Below are positions 1 to 10,500 of a DNA stretch of 20,962 nt, piece by piece. The first letter of the stretch is position 1, and each line of letters begins with the position of its first letter. Location of the stretch: IMG/VR virus record IMGVR_UViG_3300007770_000433, positions 1-20,962 of that record, one strand, 5' to 3'. Made by a program: the position numbers and the translations under genes. The notes beneath the pieces were generated by a model, which searched no databases, was not told where the DNA came from, and saw only the letters and a list, made by a program, of their open reading frames with translations. The stretch is from a virus.

Positions 1-168
1 CAAGGAGATGCAATGATCGCCGCTGTTGATGCTTACATGAGCCTTGGTGACGATGGAGTTAACAAAGAAGCCGCAGGACAGTTCACCCAAAGCGTCATGC
101 AGGGCAATATGAACTCTCCGCAAGCCCAACAGGGAATGATTAATAACATGGTTGGAGGTGCGGCATGA
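1..168 (+). CDS. C-terminal end of a small Ala/Gln/Met-rich phage protein (5' truncated)
   Basis: An open frame runs from the first base and ends at TGA 166-168, giving 55 residues; the start lies outside the window. The visible part is rich in Ala, Gln, Gly, Asn and Met (ending NNMVGGAA), with no charged clusters, Cys or recognisable motif. The stop overlaps the next start as ATGA (165-168), so the two genes are probably translationally coupled. Position directly before a mid-sized protein and a giant protein on the same strand suggests a small virion or internal core protein, as in the podoviral cassette where a gp14-like protein precedes gp15- and gp16-like ones. That role rests on position only. 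Confidence 0.7.
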   Translation, partial: QGDAMIAAVDAYMSLGDDGVNKEAAGQFTQSVMQGNMNSPQAQQGMINNMVGGAA

Positions 169-1499
169 GCATTAGAAGTGCGCGAAAGGCTGTCGAAATT
201 GGCGGAGGATTAATTAAAGACTTAATGGTTCTTGATGCCGCCAGAAGTAAAAGCGCCGCAGAAGCACAACAACAACAGTTTACTAATCAACTTGCATTGG
301 CTCAATTAGAAAGTGATCAACTTACAAGAAAGACAGAAGTTCTTACTACCGCTTATGCCACTCAAGCAGATGCTTACAAAGGTCTTCAACAAGCATTAGT
401 TGAAGATAGTGACTTAGCAGGTGATGAAGGATGGATGAGAAATTATGAAACTGTTTTTCAAAACCATCTACAAGCACGAAATATGTTGTTTGCAGAAAAT
501 GGAATTACTCTTCCTGAACTAACTGATTCATTTGATATAGCAAGGCATGAGTTAAGTATTCTTCCGTCAGATAAATCTATTTGGATTGATGGCACGACAG
601 ACAAACTAATAAAAGATAAATATGGTTTAGGTGACGAAGCCATTAAAGAAGTTAAAATTGCTTGGGTAGGACTACAGCCTAATGCATCCAAAGAAGCACA
701 AGAAAAATTTAACAAGCAATTAAAATTGTGGTCTGACAATGTATTGATTGATGGTAAGCCTGTTGATTCATTTCCTGAAGTTCCAGAACACGTAATACCG
801 CTTGAAGAACAGGCGTTAGAAGGCACAGGGATATTGGGAACAGCCGGAGAATTCTTAATTGGCGCCAGCGGCGCCGCAGCATTTAGATTGGCTCTAACAA
901 AACTTATTCCTAAATCTTTTTGGGCAAAACTATCCCAAAAATTAGAACCAATTAAGCCTTATAAATTAAAATATGACTCTACTGGAAGGCCTGCTTTTCC
1001 TCCCGGTCGTCCAACATACGAACAAGGGCCTTCAGCAAGGATTGATAACATCCTAAGAAAATTTGGATTAGATGATGTTAAACCGCCAACAATAGGAAAA
1101 GGTGGTATAACCCCATTTGGCAAAAAGGTTCTTGGATATGGCTTGACAGGCGCAGGTCTTCTTGCGGCTGATGAAGTATTTGCAACAGAAAAAATGTTGG
1201 AGGGTTCGTTATCTCCTTCTGTTGGAATGGATTCAAACGTTATTCCTGAAAGCGCAGTACAAGAACTTCAAAACTTAGACAAACAATTTGGTACTGGCAC
1301 TGGTGGGCTGATGTCTCTTGCTGACACTATTGAAGAAAGCAAAGAGCCAACTATATCTCAACAAGTAAAAGAATTTTTTGATATGTACATTCTTTACATA
1401 CAAGAATACGGACAGAGACAAGCAGACCAATACATGTCAAGAGCCTTTGAGTTATTGTCAGACGCAGAAAAACAAGAAGTTACAGAAATACTACAATAG
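165..1499 (+). CDS. putative internal virion protein (444 aa, unknown family)
   Basis: I do not recognise a family. Residues about 20-75 are Gln/Ala/Glu-rich and look helical or coiled. Two Gly/Ala-rich hydrophobic stretches follow, at about 222-249 (LIGASGAAAFRLAL) and 320-343 (GYGLTGAGLLAADEV), separated by a Pro/Lys-rich segment. Such stretches could be membrane-active helices, as expected of proteins ejected with phage DNA, but there is no signal peptide or strong transmembrane segment. The C-terminus is acidic. The ATG overlaps the preceding stop (ATGA) and has GGAGG six bases upstream, so the start is firm. It is followed after 35 bases by the giant gene on the same strand. Order and size fit a middle internal virion protein (gp15-like position) by inference only. 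Confidence 0.75.
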   Translation: MSIRSARKAVEIGGGLIKDLMVLDAARSKSAAEAQQQQFTNQLALAQLESDQLTRKTEVLTTAYATQADAYKGLQQALVEDSDLAGDEGWMRNYETVFQNHLQARNMLFAENGITLPELTDSFDIARHELSILPSDKSIWIDGTTDKLIKDKYGLGDEAIKEVKIAWVGLQPNASKEAQEKFNKQLKLWSDNVLIDGKPVDSFPEVPEHVIPLEEQALEGTGILGTAGEFLIGASGAAAFRLALTKLIPKSFWAKLSQKLEPIKPYKLKYDSTGRPAFPPGRPTYEQGPSARIDNILRKFGLDDVKPPTIGKGGITPFGKKVLGYGLTGAGLLAADEVFATEKMLEGSLSPSVGMDSNVIPESAVQELQNLDKQFGTGTGGLMSLADTIEESKEPTISQQVKEFFDMYILYIQEYGQRQADQYMSRAFELLSDAEKQEVTEILQ

Positions 1500-1534
1500 T
1501 CTGAAGCCTTTGCCTAAGACTAAGAGAGAGAACT

Positions 1535-4500
1535 ATGGTTGAATATTACAGGGAAGGTGCGCTTGTAGGACAAGAAGTACCAACTACAGATACTAGAACG
1601 CAATATGAAATAGGAATGGAATCTCCTATGGGATTTCAAGATATTGCTCCTCTTGCAACATATCAACCATCTCAGAGAAGCGACATTGGTTTAGCCTTTT
1701 CTAAAGGATCAAGGCTGTTGCTTGGCTCTGGAGTAACTACGTTCAAAGGATTTACAGGCTCTCTATTAAAAGAGTTTGGACTAGAAGAAGCGGGAGCAAG
1801 ATGGCTAAGTGACGCATATCAATCTGGATTACTCATGGGTATGGATGTTAATGAGATTGATGAGCAACTTAAAGGCCCTAAGAATCTAGGCGAGATCGAA
1901 GATTGGAAGGGTGCTATTGCTTGGGGTATGAACGCTGTAGCAGAACAAGTTCCAAACTTGATGACTACGTTTGCCCCCGCTGTTATCGGAACTGTTATTT
2001 TTAAAAGACCAACGCTTGGAACTGTTGGCACATTAGGCGCAATAGACTTTCTTAATACCGCTGAAGTCTATACCGACCTACTCATGGAAACTACTGAAAG
2101 CAGACCCGCTGTTGCGGCAAGCACTGGGGCTTTAATGAGCCTTTTAGATATGATAGTTCCCATGAGAGTCTTAGGAAAAATGGGTTTAGGAAATGATTTT
2201 GCCAGTTATTTTGGCAAAAAAATTAAAGACCCTAGAAGCGGTTGGCCTCAAATGATTGGTGAGATGCTTGCTAACGGAGCAAGAGAAGGCGTAACAGAAT
2301 ACGCTCAAACCATGATGGAAGGAATGGCCCTCAACTACGTCAAAGAAAATGACAAACTCTTTGAATTCACACAAGCCCAACAAGAAGAGCAACTAGAAGC
2401 AGGTGCTAGGGGCGCTCTTGTGGGTTCCCTCCTTGGAATTCCAATATCCTACGCAGGCAGATCAGCCAGAAAAAAAGCAAAAGAATATAGTAATGACGCA
2501 CTAGACGATCTAGTAAATAAAAATATCAATGCAAACAAAGAAGATGAGGCCGCTCTTGGCGGAGAAGGCTTTGTTTTGCATGGAGATACTACTGTAGTAA
2601 GTACAGCAGAAAAAAGAATACTTGATGAAGAAGGCAAGCGTTTATTTAAAGAACCACTACGGTCAGAGTGGGTTGTTAATTCAAAGGGAGAGCAAATATT
2701 ACGACCAAATTCTGAGTATGAAAGATTTCTCAGAACTGGTGAGATTGAACCTATTCGTTTTGGGGAGATTGCTAGAAGGTTTCAAGCAATAGAGAAAGGC
2801 GAAGACTTTATGGTTACGCCAGAAGAGGCAGAAGTTTACAGGCGTAAAGGAATTGAGATTCGTAAACTGATAGAAAAGTTTAACGACCAAGATAGAGTTA
2901 ACGAAATAAATAAAAAAGCAACTGCTAGGTTAAAAAGGCTTGGCATAGATGCTATCTATAATTACAATGTAAAAAGCCATGATCCAGAAATTTCATGGCT
3001 AAGACGAAAAGCAGTACAGGATCGTTACGATCCAGAGCCTGTTGTTCCTACTGGTGATCCATCAGAACGTCCTTTAACTATAAACCCAACTACAATTTCT
3101 AGGCTACTAAGGATAGGCAAAGAAAAAAGGGCAAGGAAAGCGGCAGATACAACTGCTCGTATGCAACAGCCATCTGAAGAAAAATATAAATACAAAGCAA
3201 CAGACCCCATTGTTGCTACAGTAAAAGGAAAGCAAAGACTTCCTCTTGGGTTGCCACAACAAGAAGACAGGGATCAAAGAACAACTTCAGAAGCAAAGAA
3301 ACTTGGTTGGAGTATTGACAACACGACTCTTGTTGTTACTTCAACTGGAGATGCTAAACAAAAAAATAATAAAAATGAATACAGAAGTGTATATGAAAAT
3401 CCAGAGTACATTGTAAAAAAAGCAAGTCCAGAAGGGCCTACAACCGCAGACTCTGCAACAACTTTATCAATATCTGACTGGGTTGTTATAGACAAATCAG
3501 ATGGCTCAGTTATAAAACGAGTACCCGCAGGTAAAACTACAAGAGAACAATTTAATAAATCTGTCGAAGCGGGTAAGCCTATATTTCCTGTAGAAATTTA
3601 TATGGAAGGGGAAAGTAATTTACGGCAACTTATTAATGAGTTTGCAGATACAACTTACGATCCTAGAGTTGAGCCTCAAGAAGTAAGCGATCTTGAATCT
3701 CGTTCTTTAGAACAGTTGCTTTCAGTAACGGAAAAAATAATTCCTACTGTTGGTAATAAGATAAGACTGTTTAATAAAAAGAAAGGTGTATTTTCAGATG
3801 ACATTGTGTACACTCTTGACGAGCCTATTAAGAAAATTACAAATAAAAAGACTGGTGCAATAGGTAAAAGATATGTCGTAACTCCAGTTGCTGGGGGAGT
3901 ACAAAAAGTTATTGATCTGTATCCTAAAAAAGCACCGACAGTTGAGGAAACAAAAAAGGCTAAAGAAGTTTTAGAAACAAAAAGAAAAGAAGGAACAGAA
4001 ACTAAAATAAGAAAGCCTGACGAGTCACTTAAAGGCGATTATATTTTTGTAGATCATCTAAGGTTTGCCCAATTACTTAGGGAGTATGACGAAACTCGCA
4101 CTACTGACGAAGAAGCATACGTTCAAGACCCACTGCGTACCGAAGAAGATCGCCAAGAATTTCTTGCAGAGGCGAGAAAAGATGAGCAGTATGATGTTGA
4201 CGTAACAGATACTGGCATAGAAATAGAAAGAATTGAACCAAAGCCAGACGAGTCTGGAAAAACTTTGCTTGCAGGAGAGCAGGTTCAAAGTAACCGACAG
4301 GTTCTAGTTGAAGAACTAAACAAGAACAAAAAATTTAAACAAAACTTAATCAAGGTGTTAACTAGGTTAGAGTTTTGGAATGCCAGAGCGGCAAAACTTT
4401 CTAAGCAAACTACTGATGCTGAGAAAAAGGGAATAATTTCTGACGAAACTTTTGAGGATGATGTTCCATCTGATTTTGATTTCCTTGAGAAAAGAACTAT

Positions 4501-7500
4501 AGGAAAAAAAGAAACTAGCATACAGGCTTTCTTCAACAAAAAGGAAAAGAACTTTGCATTACTAGCGGGTTCAGATTTGGATAATATAAAAAAATGGGTA
4601 GCCAAATACGCTAGAGAAACAAGCAAACAAATAAATAAAAACATTGAAGACGGTATTATATCTGAAAAAGATTACGCTAATAAAGAACTTGAGGTGGGCA
4701 GGTACATTGATGAACAAGTAGGCGTTATTACTGCAAGAGAAAAACCTGAAACTACTAGACAAGAGGGTATTGATGTAACAGCCATTGATCCTAGAACAGG
4801 GTTGCGACCTACTCCTGAAACTTTTAGAGTAAAGTTAACTCCATCTGCCGCTAAAAAATACGGACTAGCACCAAATGTTTTTTATGAATGGGAAACATTT
4901 TCTTTTCCTCAGTGGGGAGAATCAAGAGATGACTTTATAAAAGTTGCGGGCCAACTAGTAAGGCAAGTAAGAAGGGGTGCAGAGTCTTCTGAGATTGTAA
5001 ATGTAGAGAAGAAGCGCACTATTAAAAAAATAAAGCGTGATGACTTTATAGAAACAGACCCAAGTGTTCTTCCAAATACTGTACCAAATAAAGAAGGAAT
5101 AGATCAAGCATTTATTGATCCAAAGTCTGGCGTATTTATAGTAAGAAGGGCGGTAGATGTTGGCGAAGGCGCTTCACGATACGACATGTATGACTTTGAG
5201 GTTTACCTTACTTATAACGATAAGTTAGAGTACCAAGGAAAGATTCAAAATTTAAACGAAACATTAGTAGAATATGAAGCCATGTACGTTCCTACAGAAG
5301 AAGGGCCTCTTACCACTGCTTTAGTTAAAAAAATAATTCCTGTTCAAGTTTATATTGAAGCAATTAGAACAAGACCACCGGGAAAAATAAAAAAGAAAAA
5401 AATTAAAGAACTTATAACGACTGATCGCTTTGGAACAAAGGATGAAGTTGTACAAAAAATAAGTTCGGGTGATTTACAGAGAGTACTCAAACTAAAAGAT
5501 GCAAAAGTTAAAGTAAAAGTTTCTCCTTCTATTGTCGCTAAAATTAATAGCGAAAGAAAAAATCTTGGCATGAATCCTATAGAAACAGATGCCGAGTTCG
5601 ATGTATCTTTGTCAAGAAAATCGGATAATGTAATTGTTAATTATGAAGGATCAATAAGGGAAATAAAAGCATCTTCAGTAGTTGAGTTATCGGTAGAAAG
5701 TTTTGTTCCTAACAGAGTGGGTGCGATTGAGCAATACACTACCTACTTGGAAAGAACCCCAGAGACAAGAGGCGCTCGTCTTATTGCATCATTTAAAGGG
5801 GAGTCTGGACAAGACATGATCGCTTACTCAGATTTTCTTGAAGAGATGTACGGAGATACTGCACATAAGTACGGTATGTTCGGCACAGAAAGAGAAAACA
5901 TGGTTGAGGCTAGGACTAGAGAGTTTGACAAGCATTCAGGTGAGAAAGTAATGCTTACTCTTAGCGGCGGTCAAGAAATTGTAGGGACTATTACTGGAGT
6001 TTCAGATGGCACTATAAGATTTTACTATCCTAAGACTGTTAAACCTGTAGAGATAGATGTATTAAATGTAGAAAGATTTCAACCCCTCCTGAAAAAACCA
6101 ACGTATGTGGCGCAAGAAGCAGTAGATGACTCTATAAAAATCTCTGGCAACATGGTTGTATTTTCTCCTGCTACCCCGGAGAAGAGAGAGTTCCAAACAG
6201 AAGATGAGTCTCCACTTAAGGTGCAAGTTTTTTTGAGGAAAGATGGCACGTATCGCATAACTGTAGATGGGGTAACGGAAGAGACTGATTTAAGTGCAAA
6301 GGGTACGGTTGATTTTCTTAACGATCTTAACAAATCTTCAAAGGGAAACATAAATGTTTACAAACTTCCAGATGGCATACGTAAAATAGAAGTTGCACCA
6401 GTGTCTCTTCAGATAGCAGACAAGATAGACCAAGGATTTGTTGGCCCTATGCCAAAGGACAACATGATTAGATTTGTATTTGAAGTTGGAGGGGAAAAAA
6501 TAAATCCACTTACAGGTACAATAGAAAAAAAGGGTTACGGAAAAGATGTTTCTTATGAAACAGTGGCAGACCCATTAACTGGATTAAAATATAAAAGAAG
6601 GTCAGACCTAGTAGAAGCAGTAAGTGACAATGATGTTAATGCTTTAGAAAAAGATGTAGATAAAGAATTAACTCCCACCGTAAAGGCTCTTGGTAAGGTT
6701 ATTGAAGAGGTTAATAAGGCAGAACAAATTGCTCTGGAAGAAAAAGAAAACAACATCCAAAGGGATAATTACACTGCTAGAATTTTGCCTTACGAAGAAG
6801 TTTCTTCAAAGCCATTTTCAATTCTTCCTATTGGTCAGGAATTTGTAGACAGAAAAGGAACTCAATGGGAAGTTGCTTTGCACGATGGAAGAAATACCTA
6901 TCTAAAATTTATTGGAGGTAAAGCACCAGAGTTTAATTTCAAATTAAACTACAAAGGCAAAAACGACGAAGGTAAATTTGAAGAGGGAATGGAGATCGCA
7001 GTATTTAGTGGATCGACTCCTTCCGCTATGAGAGTTGAAGTTCAACTTGAAGACAAGTCTATTGGGTACGATAAGTATTCTATTGTTAATCCTGTTCCTG
7101 CTGATGGGACAGGCTCCATGTCTTACAACACAGGGCTTACTCCAAATAGATTTAAAGAGTTGCTTGGCCCTTTAGTCGGCAAATTAAACGTTGCAAGATT
7201 GGTTAACAAAGGCCTTATAAAGATTGTACAAAACCAAAGTGATGTACCTAACGCACCATTGGAACTAGGGGTAAAGTCAGTAACAAGAAATGGCGAACTT
7301 ATATTTATAACAAATAATATTAGAGAAGAAGAAATTATGCCTGTGTATATCCATGAAGTTGGGGTTCACATAGGGCTGAAAGATTTTTTTAGTAAGTATT
7401 TTCCTTCTTTAATAGAGGAAGTTAAACTTAAAAGACAAGACAAAGCATGGGCAGATGCCTTTAAAAATGCTGAGATGGTTGCTAACCAATTTACATTTAC

Positions 7501-10500
7501 TGACAGCATAGCCAGAGAAAACTTTGTTGCTGAAGAAGCAATGGGATACTACATTGAAAGCACAAACAATTTCAAAGATTCTTTATGGCAAAAATTGATT
7601 GATGCTTTTAATAGGTCAGTTGCAAAAATAAAAATGTGGTTTAACAAAAAGTTAAGCAACGAAGAAATAGTTTCTTTTATTCGTGGTGCTGTTCGCGGAA
7701 TGAGTGAAAGGAATTTTGAAGATGCACTGAATAAAGTAGACGAGCAATACTACTCTGTAGCAAACGCAGGTGAACGTGCAGTAGACTATTTGGGCGGCGC
7801 TGTTCAAGACAAACTAAAGGATATAGATTCTGCTCGTCAAACAAACTATGTTCAAAAGTCTAATGCTGTATGGGGATCAGTCAAAAAGTTTTTTGATCCA
7901 TTTGTTGCACTGCCAAAAGCAAGATTGTTTAGGCAGATGAGGTCTTTGTTGCATGGTGATCTTGGAAAGATAGAAGCGTTAGGCAAGGCTGTCATAAAAA
8001 ACTTTGCTGACTTAACAGAAGCGCAGAACGAAGAACTGTTTAAGTTCTTTACTACTAAGGGACATGTCATAGACGAGAAGACTGTTACCAATGCAGACCT
8101 TAGAAGAAAAGCACAAGCCCTAAAGATAGAGATAGAGAACATAGCAGATGCAGGATTGTTAAGGGGAATTTTTCCAGAGGCAAGCATGGAGCAACTGGAA
8201 GAACTTAGGGGAGCATACCTTCCAAGAGTTTACATGTACTGGTTGCTGAAGTCAGATGAAAGACAGCCGGGACAAAGAACCTTGGGGTCTATGAGGTATG
8301 TAAAGAAAAGAGAAGACGAACTTGTAGAAGAACTTGCTGATTTATGGGGCCAACAGAAAGATGTGCAGTACTTGCTTTATAGGGCAGTTACTGTTCCCCA
8401 ACAAGACATGGCTATTATTGATTTCTTGTCTGCTCTATCTAAACGCATTGCGTTTTCTGACACGGATGAGTTTAGAATTCTAAATGAAAACATCGCAACA
8501 AAAAAAGAACAGATAAAAGAAGCAAAGAAAGCAAAGGATGAAGAAAAAGTAAAGTCTTTAAACAAAGAACTTAAAGACTTGAATACTGCTAAGAAAAATT
8601 TTGCAGGGCCAAGAACTCAGATGGGTGATACTCCTTGGGTTATGCCTAATCAGTGGATTGAAATTGAGTTTACTTACCGTGGAAAAACTGTAAAGCAAAG
8701 GACAACGCTTGCTTCTTTAAACAACCAGATAAACGATTTGCAAGAACATTTACGTTTAAGTAACAAGGTGCTAAAGGAATCTGCAAAAGAAACTATACAA
8801 AAAAGAATTGCTGATTTAGAAATGGCTAGGTTTAATTTTTTCCAATCTATTGAGCCATCAATTAAATCAAAAGATGAGGTAGCAGGAAAAGATCAGCAAG
8901 AGAAAATACTACAGCCTTATTATTCTAGCGAGTACGACATAAATAATTTCCGAAGAATACCTGACAATCACAAGTATGGTTCAATGGCGGGGCTTTGGGT
9001 TAGGAAAGAAATACATGATGACTTGGTTGGAAACTCTGACATGGTGTACGGAGAAGCAAACATGTTTCAGAAACTGTTTCTTCCTTACGGCAGACATGCC
9101 AAGTTAGTTAGCATATATAAAATGATGAAGGTTCCTATGAACCCTCCAACAGTTGTAAGAAACTTTGTATCTAACTTAGTGTTGTTGCAACTAATAGGTG
9201 GAGTGCCATTTCATAAACAACCCGCATTACTAAGCGCCGCCTTAAAAGAATTAAGGGGTATGGATTCCGGCAAAGTCTTTACTCATTCAACACAGAAAGA
9301 TGAGAACGGAAACCCAAGAAAGTTTACAGCCTATGAGTTGGCTAAAGAACAGGGTATTTCCGCATCTACTTTAACCTCTGCTGAAATGAAAAAACTAGAG
9401 GAAGTATTTCAGCACATGGAGAAAGATGGTATATGGTCTATTGCTACTGGAGGGAAAAAAGTATGGAACAAGTTAGCAGGATTTAGTGGAGACTTATACC
9501 AAAACATAGAACTGCTTGGCAAAGTCATGGCTATCATGCATAAACTTGAAACCAAAAGTCAAAGAGCAGAACTTCAGGATATACTTGCAAACTCTGATAC
9601 TCCTGAGTTGTCTATAGAAGACATTGCTATTCAGGAATCCAACAGAATTTTGTTTGATTACAGCGAGGTTCATCCGTTTGTTAGAGGCGCTAGGTCTTCT
9701 TTCTTGGGCGCACCATTTATAACATTCCAAGTTAAGGTTCTTCCAGAACTGCTGAAGGTTGCTATTAAACATCCATACAGGTTCCTACCCTACGCTATGA
9801 TGCTTGGCGGAATGCAAGCAGTGTTTGGTTCTATTCCTTGGGTGGATGACGATTGGGATAAACTAGAAAAATTACTTCCAGAGTGGACTAAAGATAATAC
9901 AATGGTGTTCTTACCTTGGAAGGATTCAAACGGAAACATTCAAGCAGTTGACCTTTCTTATTTCTTTCCTTGGTCATTTTACACCCAAACATTTTCTCAT
10001 CTCAGGCAAGGAGAATTTAGCAGGGCTTTAGTAGAGGGTGGAATTATGGGGCCAATGTTTCAGATGGCTACCGCTATCTCAACAGGCATTGATCCTTGGT
10101 CACAAAGGCCAATATCAAATGAGAACGATCCATTATCTGATAGAGTGTTTGACAAAATGAGTTACATGAACTCAATGATCATGCCTCCTTGGTTAACGAG
10201 AACAGGTATTGTGTCGTTGTCTTCTTTGGGAGAAGCCATGTTTAGGCTAGACCCAAGAGAAGTAGAAGGCAAACTTGCAGACCTTATGTTAGGAAGAGAG
10301 AACGTATTTGGAGAACCAAGAAGAAGTTTTATGGGAGTGCTTGGCGCGGCAGTTGGGTTGAATCCTTATGCTGTATCCCCTAAAGCAAGGTCAAGACAAC
10401 TAAGAAGGTTTGATGTAGACATACGAAAACTTGAGTCAGAAATAGATTACGTTAAAACCAACAGGAAGTTATCTAAAAACGAAAGGGTAAGAAAAGTAAA

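Noticed and set aside
7852-8187. 111-codon minus-strand frame inside the giant gene
   Set aside because: One of many antisense frames in the giant gene; no start signal or family resemblance, and the plus frame is continuous.
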